Source: Streptomyces lanatus
GTDB taxonomy: Bacteria > Actinomycetota > Actinomycetes > Streptomycetales > Streptomycetaceae
Assembly (NCBI RefSeq): GCF_014655715.1
Contig: NZ_BNBM01000008.1
Span: 248,001 to 312,000 of the forward strand
Length of the DNA: 64,000 bases
Reading direction: 5' to 3'
The notes under the pieces are model-generated. The model worked only from the letters and a program-made list of their open reading frames with translations, had not been told where the DNA came from and ran no database searches. Below are positions 10,345 to 18,307 of this stretch, piece by piece; the stretch's first letter is position 1, and each line of letters begins with the position of its first letter. The translations under genes were made by a program, and so were the position numbers.

Positions 10345-11382
10345 TCAGGTCGACCAGACCACCGCGCCGTTGTGCACGATGACCACCTTGGCGTCGGCCC
10401 GGAGGACGAGTTGGGCGCCCTGGCGGCCCCAGGTCTGGGACGCCCAGATGGGGCGGTCCTCGCCGTTGTGGATGACGAGGTTGCCGTCCGGCTGGAAGAT
10501 CGCCCGGTGGTTCGCCCCGAATGTCATCGACGCCCAGATGGGGTTGCCCTGCTCGTTGTAGACGACGAGGTTGCCGTCCGTCTGCATGACCATCCGGATG
10601 CGGTTCGTCGTCCAGGCCTGGTTGACCTCCAGGACACTGGTCGCGTAGACGGTCTCGGTGCTCCAGTTCGGCTTCGGGGTGGCCTTCGGCTTCGGCTTCG
10701 CCTTGGGGTTCGCCTTCGGTGTGCTGCTGGGGCTGGACTTCGGCGAGGACGCGGTGGGTTCGGGGACGGCGACCTTCGGGGCCTCGGCCTTGGTCGGCTT
10801 CGCCTTCTTCGGGGACGGGCTGGGCTTCTCGGCCACGAAGTCGTCGAGGTCGGCCGGGCCGGAGGTCGGGTTCAGGACGGTGTCGGAGCCCTCAGCGGCC
10901 AGACCCTTGGCGGAATCGGGGGGCCCGTCGTCCTTCGCACCGGCCAGGAACAGGGGTATGGCGATCAGCGCGGCACCGGCTATCGCGGCCCCGGCCAGGA
11001 CCGGCTTGCGGGGGCGTCCGCTGCGGACGCCGGTGTCTGTCTTGGTACCCGAGGGAGTGGTGGAGGCGGCCACCGCGATGGCGACGCGCTCTTCGCGTGT
11101 CTCGCCTGCCGACTGAGCGGTCGGGGTGGCGGCGGTGGCTGTCGCGGGCGGGGCCGAAGTCTCGGAGGATTCCCCGGATTCCGTGCTGCCCGACTCGGCC
11201 TCGGCGGCGCCGGGCTTCGCTCCGTTCCCGCCGGACTCCGTCTCGGCGGGAGGAGCTTCGGCCTGGCTCGATGACGCCGGCGGCTCGTCCGGTGCGGAGG
11301 GCGCGGGCCGTAATCCGGCCTCCCCTGCGCGGGCGGCGGCCGCCTCCGCGTTCGCGTCGGGGGTGGGGTGCTGGGGGGACAT
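10345..11382 (-). CDS. Membrane-anchored bulb-type mannose-binding lectin domain protein, T7SS-linked
   Basis: 345 residues from ATG 11382, chosen because GAGGAGGAG lies five bases before it; the frame stays open 180 bases further without such a site. Layout: a disordered, Glu/Ala/Pro-rich N-terminus (1-125), one transmembrane helix (about 128-148, GRPRKPVLAGAAIAGAALIA), a Lys/Pro-rich spacer (PKANPKAKPKPK) and a C-terminal beta-prism of the monocot mannose-lectin type with repeated QTDGNLVVYN, QPDGNLVIHN units and IWAS strands. The lectin would face the cell wall. The transmembrane region is clearly related to that of the ricin-type protein at 12435, so the two are paralogues with different sugar-binding heads. 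Role in secretion is inferred only from location. Confidence 0.82.
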   Translation of the reverse strand: MSPQHPTPDANAEAAAARAGEAGLRPAPSAPDEPPASSSQAEAPPAETESGGNGAKPGAAEAESGSTESGESSETSAPPATATAATPTAQSAGETREERVAIAVAASTTPSGTKTDTGVRSGRPRKPVLAGAAIAGAALIAIPLFLAGAKDDGPPDSAKGLAAEGSDTVLNPTSGPADLDDFVAEKPSPSPKKAKPTKAEAPKVAVPEPTASSPKSSPSSTPKANPKAKPKPKATPKPNWSTETVYATSVLEVNQAWTTNRIRMVMQTDGNLVVYNEQGNPIWASMTFGANHRAIFQPDGNLVIHNGEDRPIWASQTWGRQGAQLVLRADAKVVIVHNGAVVWST

Positions 11383-11757
11383 GCGGTACTCCTCCTCGGT
11401 GGCGGAGCTGCCGGTTGTGGCCGGGGCCCGTGCAGTGGTCGGCTGGACGAACACCGGAAGGCCCGCAGCGCCGAGTGCGAGGCTTCCCGTACGGCCCAAC
11501 TTAGCCCGTTCCAGGGGCGATCGATCGACCGCCCGTCCCAACTCTCCCGTCGCTTTGTCCACTCAAGCCTCCCTGCTCCCGGAAAGTCCCCGAACCGGGC
11601 AGCGAACGGGCATGCCGACGCCCTATTCGGACCCTGTCCGCCCCGCAACGGGCGGGGCTCGTGTGGCATCCTGGGGACTCCCCGATCTGATCACCGTCGG
11701 CTCTGCGCGTGCGCATGGCGACGGCACCCAAGTGTTCGTACTGACCGAAGAGTTCAG
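11383..11757. promoter_or_regulatory. Divergent intergenic region between lectin gene and T7SS-associated gene
   Basis: A 375-base gap between two divergently read genes, so it should hold both promoters. No convincing -35/-10 pair could be picked. It contains a self-complementary decamer CGATCGATCG at 11518-11527, and a hairpin with a 7-base perfect stem GCCCCGC/GCGGGGC and 5-base loop at 11640-11658, which would lie in the leader of the + strand gene if transcription starts upstream of it. Reading frames through the gap lack a ribosome site and look like shadows. Confidence 0.5.
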
Positions 11758-12438
11758 GTGAAGATGCGGCCCGGAACCGACGACGCCAGGGCCGGCGACA
11801 CCCCCGAGATACCCGAGGCCGTAAGGGACGCCGCCCGCCGGGCACCCGGCCACTGGATCGGGGTGGTGGACCCGGAGTGCACGCAGGAGCGGACGCCGCC
11901 GGAATGGGCGGTGCTGGGGGAGTGGCGGTCGGACGACAGCGGGGACGTGGGGGAGTTCCGCCCCAACCCGGCGTACCGGCCCTCGGCTCGCGTGCTCGGC
12001 TGGCCGGAGCCCAGCGACCCGGTGGACGCGGCGGCGCAGCGGGCCGCCACCGGCTACGGCTCGGTGGACGAGGCGCTCACGGAGCTCGCGGAAGCGGAGA
12101 TCACGGTGCTGCGGGGACCGGACGGCGAACCCCTCAAGGCCGCCGGTCTGGACGGGGCGCCGGTGGTGCTGTCGTTCACCGCGCCGACACATGAGTTCAT
12201 GTCCGAGGCACTTCGCCATGACACGGTTCCGGCGCGGGAGCTGGCCCGTTCCCTGCGGGGTTCGGGCACCGTGCTGATGGTCAACGCCGGTGCCGCGGCC
12301 CCCATGCTCGTCCCGGCGGACGCGCTCCTCGACGACTCGCGCGAGCCGGGAGCCGAGCGGGCAGGCGCGGCCTCTGCCGAGGACCGGCCCCACAGCTCTT
12401 CCGAAGCCCGGCCCCACACCACAGGGAGGACCCCGTGA
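11758..12438 (+). CDS. Type VII secretion system-associated protein
   Basis: 226 residues from GTG 11758 (GAAGAG eight bases upstream; ATG 11764 two codons later is an alternative). The core contains GHWIGVVDPE, PPEWAVLGEWRSD, NPAYRPSARVLGWPEPSDP and QRAATGYGSVDEAL, a set of motifs I recognise from Streptomyces proteins annotated as type VII secretion system-associated, found beside giant lonely-Cys-domain proteins. There is no signal peptide or membrane helix; it is likely cytosolic. The function is not known. Its stop overlaps the GTG of the ricin-type lectin gene (GTGA), so the two are translationally coupled. The C-terminus after residue 195 is disordered and Ser/Ala/Glu-rich. Confidence 0.78.
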   Translation: MKMRPGTDDARAGDTPEIPEAVRDAARRAPGHWIGVVDPECTQERTPPEWAVLGEWRSDDSGDVGEFRPNPAYRPSARVLGWPEPSDPVDAAAQRAATGYGSVDEALTELAEAEITVLRGPDGEPLKAAGLDGAPVVLSFTAPTHEFMSEALRHDTVPARELARSLRGSGTVLMVNAGAAAPMLVPADALLDDSREPGAERAGAASAEDRPHSSSEARPHTTGRTP

Positions 12439-13559
12439 CGCGTCCGGTCCAGCACAATGCCACCTCTGCGACGGCGGAGGCCGGTGCCGAGTCCGGCTCC
12501 GAGTCCGGTTCCGCCGCCGAGGAGACGACCGCGACCGCCACCGCCGCCCAGCCACAGCCTGAGCCCGAGGTCGAGGTCGAGGTCGAGGTCGAGGTCGAGG
12601 AAGCGTCCGCCAAGGCCGAAGCATCCTCGGCGGGCCGGACCTCCGACGCCGACGCGGACTCCGAGTCCGACCCAGATGCCGCCGCGGAGGCGAAGAGCCG
12701 GCTGCCCGCCCTCGTGCGGACCATGACCGCGACCGCCATCGACCGGCCCCAGCAGCAGTCCGCTCACGTCGGGCGGCCGGGCAAGGCGGTGCTGGCCGGG
12801 GCCGCGGTCGCCGGGGCGTTGCTCGTGTCGGTGCCGTTCCTGGTGCTCACCGGGGGCGACGACAAGGACCCCAAGGCGGCGCCGGCGGGAGGCACCGTAC
12901 TCGGCGGTGACGGGCAGGAGGCGCCGGGCGACTTCGTCGTGACCAAGCCCGACACCAGCGCCTCGAAGGACGGCGAGAAGAACTCCGCCAAGCCCGACAA
13001 GCCGGTGCGGCAGGCCCCGGGCGGGGGCACGGCGCAGAGCCCGGGCAAGGAGACGCCGAAGCAGGACGCCGGCGAGGAGGAACAGCCCAAGGGCGACGCG
13101 GGTGCGAAGGACCAGCCGGCGAAGTCCGGCGGCGGCGACGACCAGCCCGCGAACCCCGATTCGGGCGTGACGTTCAGCGCGCCGGTCTCCATCCGCAGCC
13201 ATCTCTCCGGCCGCTGCCTCGACGTACCGAACGCCGACTTCGGCGACGGCAAGAAGCTGTTCGTGTGGGACTGCAACAACGGCGTGGCGCAGAAGTGGCA
13301 GTTCGCCTCCGACGGCACCATGCGCATCCAGGGCCTGTGCCTGGACGTGGCCAACGCGAACTACAACGACGGCACGCCCATCCAGATCGCCCGGTGCAGC
13401 GGCAACGCAGCCCAGAAGTTCGTGGTGAACGAGCGGCACGACCTGGTCAACACCGTCGTCGGCAAGTGCGTCGACATCAAGGACAACAACACGGGCAACG
13501 GCGCCTGGTTGCAGCTGTGGACCTGCGCCGGCACCGACAACCAGAAGTGGAGCGTCTGA
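12435..13559 (+). CDS. Membrane-anchored ricin-type beta-trefoil lectin domain protein, T7SS-linked
   Basis: 374 residues. A long acidic disordered N-terminus (1-95) includes an alternating Glu-Val run; a transmembrane helix follows at about 118-139 (GRPGKAVLAGAAVAGALL), then a Lys/Asp/Pro linker, and a C-terminal R-type lectin domain from about 248 with RCLDVPNAD, CLDVANANYNDGTP and CVDIKDNN repeats and QKW/QKF/QKW motifs marking the three trefoil lobes. The lectin would be outside the membrane. It shares its membrane-anchor region with the mannose-lectin protein at 10345-11382. Start GTG 12435 after GGGAGGA, overlapping the previous stop by 4 bases. Confidence 0.85.
   Translation: MTRPVQHNATSATAEAGAESGSESGSAAEETTATATAAQPQPEPEVEVEVEVEVEEASAKAEASSAGRTSDADADSESDPDAAAEAKSRLPALVRTMTATAIDRPQQQSAHVGRPGKAVLAGAAVAGALLVSVPFLVLTGGDDKDPKAAPAGGTVLGGDGQEAPGDFVVTKPDTSASKDGEKNSAKPDKPVRQAPGGGTAQSPGKETPKQDAGEEEQPKGDAGAKDQPAKSGGGDDQPANPDSGVTFSAPVSIRSHLSGRCLDVPNADFGDGKKLFVWDCNNGVAQKWQFASDGTMRIQGLCLDVANANYNDGTPIQIARCSGNAAQKFVVNERHDLVNTVVGKCVDIKDNNTGNGAWLQLWTCAGTDNQKWSV
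12567..12600 (+). repeat. In-frame GAGGTC hexanucleotide repeat
   Basis: Five perfect GAGGTC units followed by GAGG, coding for an alternating Glu-Val stretch in the disordered cytosolic tail of the ricin-lectin protein. Copy-number change by slippage would keep the frame. Confidence 0.85.
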
Positions 13560-13657
13560 CCGCCCGTCAGACGCGTGCAGGCCAGGCCGAGAGTGTCACT
13601 CCCGGCACCGGCCCGCCCCGGCAGCGGGGCATGATGGCACCGTCGGCTCGCCGACAC

Positions 13658-13680
13658 GCGCCCCCGGTGATCGGGGGCGC
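13658..13680 (+). terminator. Hairpin between ricin-lectin gene and AAA ATPase gene
   Basis: A perfect 9-base stem GCGCCCCCG/CGGGGGCGC with the 5-base loop GTGAT, preceded by a smaller stem GTCGG/CCGAC at 13642-13655. There is no T-tract, as is common for Streptomyces terminators. It lies about 100 bases after the lectin stop and just before the AAA gene's ribosome site, so it probably ends or attenuates the upstream transcript. Confidence 0.6.
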
Positions 13681-13715
13681 CCGCGGAAAAGGCCCCCCAG
13701 CAAGGAGGTTGGTGC

Positions 13716-16700
13716 GTGTCGCGCCAGGTACTGACGGTCGGTCCCGGCGACCGGGATCGCTACCGGACGATCGGTGAGGCACTCTCGGCTGCCCGTACCG
13801 GCGCGCTGATCAGCGTCCGGCCCGGGACGTACGCGGAGAACCTGGTGATCCACACCCGGGTCACCCTCACCGCCGCCGAGGGGCGGGGCACGGTCGAGAT
13901 CCGGCCGCGTTCGGGCAGTGTGCTCGCGCTGCGCGCCGACGCCGTGATGCTCTCCGAGCTGTCCCTGCGCGGCGGCGACGCCGAGCTGCCCGCCGTGGAC
14001 GTACGGCGCGGACAGGCCGCGCTCGACGGCTGCGAGATCGTCGGCGCCGCCTGGACGGCCGTACTGGCCGGGGGCACCGGTTCGCTCGCGCTGCGGGACT
14101 GCCGGGTGAGCAACCCGCAGGGCGCCGGCATCGTGGTCACCTCGACCACACCGACCACCGTGGAGTCCTGCACCTTCGAGCACCTGGGCACCAGCGGCCT
14201 GGTCCTCGCCGAACAGGGCGAGGCCCGGCTCCGTGGCTGCACGGTGCGCGCCGCGCGCGGCAACGGCCTGCTCGCCAACGGCGATTCGACCGGCAGCGTC
14301 GAGGACTGCGACATCTCCTCCACCGACAAGCCCTCCATCGCCCTGGAGCAGAACTGCTCCCTCACGGTGGTGCGCACGGTGGTGCACGACACCAGTACCG
14401 GTGTGCACCTGAGCAGCGCGGGCCGTACGACACTTGAGGACGTCCGCGTCACCGGGGCCTCCGGGAACGGCATCGCACTGGCCCAGGGCACCGACCCGGT
14501 GCTGCGCCGCTGCCGTGTCTCGCGCACCCGGGGTCATGGCGTGCTGGTCACCGACCGGGCGCGCGGCACCTTCGAGGACTGCTGGGTGGACGGCGCCCAG
14601 GGCGCGGCGCTGAGGGTCGCGGGAGCCGCTTCCCCGGCGCTGACCGGCCTGACGGTCCGTGACTGCGAGCAGACCGGGCTGCTCCTGGAGGAGGACTCGG
14701 CGCCGGAGCTGGACCGCCTCGAGGTGATCGGGGGCGCCCCGGCCGTCTCGGTGCGCGGTGGCGCCAACCCGCTGCTGCGCCGGGCCCGTCTGGTGGAGCC
14801 CTCCGGTGACGGCATCGTGGCCGGGAAGGATGCCCGTGGCCGCGCCGAGGACTGCGAGATCGTACGGCCGAAGGGCGCCGGCGTGCGCGCGGGCTCCGGC
14901 AGCACCCTCTACCTGGCAGGCGGCGGGGTCTCCGACACCACCACCAGCGGACTGATCGTGGAGGACGGCGGCAACGTCACCGTCCGCGACTTCCGCGTCG
15001 AGATATCCGGCGAGGAAGGCGTCGTGGTCGCGGCGGGCGGCGAGCTGACCGCCAACCGCACCACCGTGCACGCCCCGCAGGGCCACGGCTTCCTGCTCCG
15101 CGAGGGCGCGCTCGCCTCGCTCAGCGGCTGCGAGGTGTCGGGCGGTGCCCAGGACGGCTTCCGGGTGGAGTCCACCGCCCCGGTCTCGCTGGTGAACTGT
15201 CTGGCCCGGGAAAACGAGGGCGGCGGCCTCGTGCAGACCACGCCCGGCGAACGGCTCGCCGTGGACGGCCTCAAGAGCACCGGCAACGGCAAGCGGGACG
15301 CCTGGGGCACCGGCAGTGCCGAGAACACCGACCCGGCCGGCTCCGGCGCCGCCGACGCGCCCCCGCCGGACCGCGAGGACGGCCCGCTCGGCGCCCTCAA
15401 CGCACTGATCGGCCTGGACAACGTCAAGCAGCAGGTCCGCACCCTGGTCAACCTGACCCAGCTGGCCCAGCGCCGCGAGCAACTCGGCATGTCCGCACCG
15501 CCGATGAGCAGACATCTGATCTTCGCCGGCCCACCGGGTACAGGTAAGACCACCGTCGCCCGCCTCTACGGCGCGATCCTCGCCGAACTGGGCTCCCTGC
15601 CCAGCGGACACCTCGTGGAGGTCTCCCGCGCCGACCTCGTCGCACAGGTCGTCGGCGGTACGGCCATCAAGACCACCGAGACCTTCCAACGGGCCCTCGG
15701 CGGCGTGCTGTTCATCGACGAGGCGTACACACTCACCGCGGACAGCGGCAACGGCGGCGCCGACTTCGGCCGTGAGGCCGTGGACACGCTGCTGAAGCTG
15801 ATGGAGGACCACCGCGACGACGTGGTCGTGGTCGCCGCGGGCTACTCCCGCGAGATGGAGTCCTTTCTCGGCTCCAACCCCGGCCTCGCCTCCCGCTTCT
15901 CGCGGACCGTCGAGTTCGAGAACTACTCCGTGCCCGAACTGGTCGCCATCATGGAGAACATGTGCGCCCAGCACCAGTACGAACTGGGCGAGGGCACCGC
16001 GGAGGCGCTGGCCGCGCACTTCGAGGCGATGCCGAGGGACGCCGGTTTCGGCAACGGCCGTGCCGCGCGCGGGGTGTTCGAGGAGATGGTGGACCGGCAA
16101 GCGGTCCGCCTCGCCTCCCAGGACCAGGTCGGCGAGCACGATCTACGGCTGCTGCTGCCGGAGGACGTCTCCGCCACCGCCGCAGCCAAGGGCGCCGACT
16201 CCGCCGTACCGGAGGACGACCCGCTGACCCGCCTCGGGGACATGATCGGCCTGGCCGAGGTCAAGCGCGATGTCGCCGACCTGGTCAACCTCATCACCAC
16301 CGCCCGCCATCGCGCCGCCGCCGGACTCCCGGTGCCCTCCCTCAGCCACCACCTGGTCTTCACCGGTCCGCCGGGCACGGGCAAGACCACCGTCGCGCGC
16401 CTCTACGGCGAGATCCTGACCCAGCTCGGCATCCTGGAACGGGGCCAGTTGGTCGAGGCGGCCCGCGCCGACCTCGTGGGCCGCTACATCGGGCACACCG
16501 CCCAGCTCACCCGCGAGGTCTTCGAACGCGCTCGTGGCGGCGTGCTGTTCATCGACGAGGCCTACACCCTCACCCCGCAGGGCGGTGGCGCCGACTTCGG
16601 ACAGGAGGCCGTGGACACGCTGCTGAAGCTGATGGAGGACCACCGGGACGAGGTGGTCGTCATCGTCGCCGGCTACACCGACGAGATGGAGCGCTTCCTC

Positions 16701-17030
16701 GCCTCCAACCCGGGCCTGTCCTCCCGCTTCCCGCGCCGGATCGGCTTCGCCGACTACTCCTCCGAGGAACTGGTCACCATCGTGCGTGCACAGGCCGCGA
16801 GCATGGGCTACGAGTGCGGACCGGGCACGGGTCCGGTGCTCAAGTCGTACTTCGACGCGCTGCCCCGGGACCGGTCGTTCGGCAACGCCCGTCTAGCCCG
16901 GCAGGTCGTCGAGTCGATGGTCACCCGTCAGGCGGGGCGGCTCAGTTCGCTGGCCGCGCCCACCCTGGACGATCTGCGCATCCTCATTCCCGAGGACGTG
17001 GCCGCGGCTCCGAAGGCGGCCGGCCTGTGA
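13716..17030 (+). CDS. Right-handed beta-helix repeat protein fused to two CbxX/CfxQ-type AAA ATPase domains (EccA-like)
   Basis: 1104 residues from GTG 13716, with AAGGAGG seven bases upstream. Residues 1-520 form a parallel beta-helix of about 23-residue coils (recurring GNGIAL, GHGVLV, GDGIVA, SGLIVED turns with C-E/C-R strands), starting with a YRTIGEALSAA segment typical of pectin-lyase-like folds. Two AAA domains follow, each with Walker A GPPGTGKTTVARLYG (about residues 605 and 885) and Walker B GGVLFIDEAYTL, both intact and very alike in DNA. Mycobacterial EccA has one such AAA domain after TPR repeats; here the N-terminus is a beta-helix. Likely a cytosolic ATPase handling T7SS substrates. 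The stop overlaps the mycP GTG (GTGA). Confidence 0.88.
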   Translation: MSRQVLTVGPGDRDRYRTIGEALSAARTGALISVRPGTYAENLVIHTRVTLTAAEGRGTVEIRPRSGSVLALRADAVMLSELSLRGGDAELPAVDVRRGQAALDGCEIVGAAWTAVLAGGTGSLALRDCRVSNPQGAGIVVTSTTPTTVESCTFEHLGTSGLVLAEQGEARLRGCTVRAARGNGLLANGDSTGSVEDCDISSTDKPSIALEQNCSLTVVRTVVHDTSTGVHLSSAGRTTLEDVRVTGASGNGIALAQGTDPVLRRCRVSRTRGHGVLVTDRARGTFEDCWVDGAQGAALRVAGAASPALTGLTVRDCEQTGLLLEEDSAPELDRLEVIGGAPAVSVRGGANPLLRRARLVEPSGDGIVAGKDARGRAEDCEIVRPKGAGVRAGSGSTLYLAGGGVSDTTTSGLIVEDGGNVTVRDFRVEISGEEGVVVAAGGELTANRTTVHAPQGHGFLLREGALASLSGCEVSGGAQDGFRVESTAPVSLVNCLARENEGGGLVQTTPGERLAVDGLKSTGNGKRDAWGTGSAENTDPAGSGAADAPPPDREDGPLGALNALIGLDNVKQQVRTLVNLTQLAQRREQLGMSAPPMSRHLIFAGPPGTGKTTVARLYGAILAELGSLPSGHLVEVSRADLVAQVVGGTAIKTTETFQRALGGVLFIDEAYTLTADSGNGGADFGREAVDTLLKLMEDHRDDVVVVAAGYSREMESFLGSNPGLASRFSRTVEFENYSVPELVAIMENMCAQHQYELGEGTAEALAAHFEAMPRDAGFGNGRAARGVFEEMVDRQAVRLASQDQVGEHDLRLLLPEDVSATAAAKGADSAVPEDDPLTRLGDMIGLAEVKRDVADLVNLITTARHRAAAGLPVPSLSHHLVFTGPPGTGKTTVARLYGEILTQLGILERGQLVEAARADLVGRYIGHTAQLTREVFERARGGVLFIDEAYTLTPQGGGADFGQEAVDTLLKLMEDHRDEVVVIVAGYTDEMERFLASNPGLSSRFPRRIGFADYSSEELVTIVRAQAASMGYECGPGTGPVLKSYFDALPRDRSFGNARLARQVVESMVTRQAGRLSSLAAPTLDDLRILIPEDVAAAPKAAGL

Positions 17031-18256
17031 GGCCGCCCGCCCGAGGGGCCGCCCGTCTGCTGTCCGGCGCGGGCCTGGCTGCCGCTCTGCTGCTGCCGAC
17101 GGCCGTACCGGCTCATACGGCGGCTCAATCGGGGTTGTCGACAGCCGACGGGAAGAAGGGCCAGGAGCTTCCGCCGATGCCCTCCGTGCTCGACGCGGAC
17201 GCGGAGTGCACCGCCGCCTCACGGGAGAAGGCACAGAAGCAGGACTGGTCACGCCAGCGCCTCGACCTGGACCGGCTGCACGGGCACGGCACCGGCGCGG
17301 GGGTGACCGTGGCCCTCGTCGACACCGGAGTCGCCCCCGACGCCGAGGGACTCGACGGCCGTGTCACCGCCGACGGCTCGGCCGCCGAGGACTGCGTCGG
17401 ACACGGCACCTTCCTGGCCGGCCTGATCGCCGGGTCCGCCACCCGTCTCCCCGGAGTCGCCCCGGGCGCCCGGATCCTGGCCCTGCGCGGCACGGACACG
17501 CGCGGCGAGGCGAACCCGGCGCTGGTCGCGGCGTCCGTTCGCGAGGCCACCGACGCCGGTGCCGACGTCATCGCGGTCACGGTGGCCCTGCCGCGCCGGG
17601 ACTCGGCACTGACCCGAGCGGTCGCCGATGCCCGCCGCGCGGGCGCGATCGTGATCGCCGCGGCCACCCCCGACCCGCCGACACGGGGCGGCACCGACGA
17701 GATCCCGGCCCGCGTGTACTGGCCGGCCGGGGAGCCTGGTGTCCTCTCGGTCGCCGACATGCTCCCTGGCGGCGTGCGCCCGGACAACGCCCTGCCGACC
17801 ACGGGCATCGACCTGGCCGCCCCCGGGGCCGGTGTGGTCAGCGGCGGCCCGCGCGGCGACGGCCACTACCTCGGCGCGGGCGCCTCGGTGGCCGCCGCGT
17901 ACGCCGCCGGTGCCGCGGCGGTGGTCCGTGCCGCACACCCGGACGACTCACCGGCCGCCGTCACGGACCGCATGACGGCCACGGCCTACCCCGCCGACAT
18001 CCCCCAGCTGGATGCGTACGCCGCCGTGACCACGGTCCTGGGCGACGCGGGTACGCCGGCCGGCGCGGAGCGCACCACGGACAGCGTGACCGTCCGAGAC
18101 ACCTCCGCCGCGGACAACGCCACCGACCGGGCCACCCTCTTCGTCATCCTCGGCTCGGCCGCCGTACTCGCCGTGCTGTGGGCCGCGTTCACCTTGCCCA
18201 GGGCCCGCGCGAGGGGCTGGCGCCCGGCGCGGGCGGGGGGATCAGCGGAAGACTGA
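17027..18256 (+). CDS. mycP: Mycosin, type VII secretion-associated subtilisin-like (S8) protease
   Basis: 409 residues from GTG 17027, coupled to the preceding ATPase gene by a 4-base overlap. A signal sequence (ARLLSGAGLAAALLLPTAVPAHT) precedes the subtilase domain with the triad Asp99 (VALVDTGVAPD), His126 (GHGTFLAG) and Ser287 (GASVAAA). The serine motif departs from the usual GTSxAAP. A C-terminal transmembrane helix (LFVILGSAAVLAVLWAAF) and a short basic cytosolic tail follow, as in MycP proteins. In mycobacteria MycP is needed for stability of the secretion complex. Its 3' end converges with eccC across a strong hairpin. Confidence 0.92.
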   Translation: MRPPARGAARLLSGAGLAAALLLPTAVPAHTAAQSGLSTADGKKGQELPPMPSVLDADAECTAASREKAQKQDWSRQRLDLDRLHGHGTGAGVTVALVDTGVAPDAEGLDGRVTADGSAAEDCVGHGTFLAGLIAGSATRLPGVAPGARILALRGTDTRGEANPALVAASVREATDAGADVIAVTVALPRRDSALTRAVADARRAGAIVIAAATPDPPTRGGTDEIPARVYWPAGEPGVLSVADMLPGGVRPDNALPTTGIDLAAPGAGVVSGGPRGDGHYLGAGASVAAAYAAGAAAVVRAAHPDDSPAAVTDRMTATAYPADIPQLDAYAAVTTVLGDAGTPAGAERTTDSVTVRDTSAADNATDRATLFVILGSAAVLAVLWAAFTLPRARARGWRPARAGGSAED

Positions 18257-18275
18257 GGCAATCCCGGAACAACGG

Positions 18276-18304
18276 GGTGGGGGTCACATCAGGTGACCCC
18301 CGCC
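18276..18304. terminator. Bidirectional terminator between mycP and eccC
   Basis: Perfect 9-base stem GGGGGTCAC (18279-18287) / GTGACCCCC (18293-18301) with a 5-base loop ATCAG, extendable by G-C pairs around a wobble pair. It lies in the 51-base gap between convergent genes and can work for both. Confidence 0.75.
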
Positions 18305-18307
18305 GTC

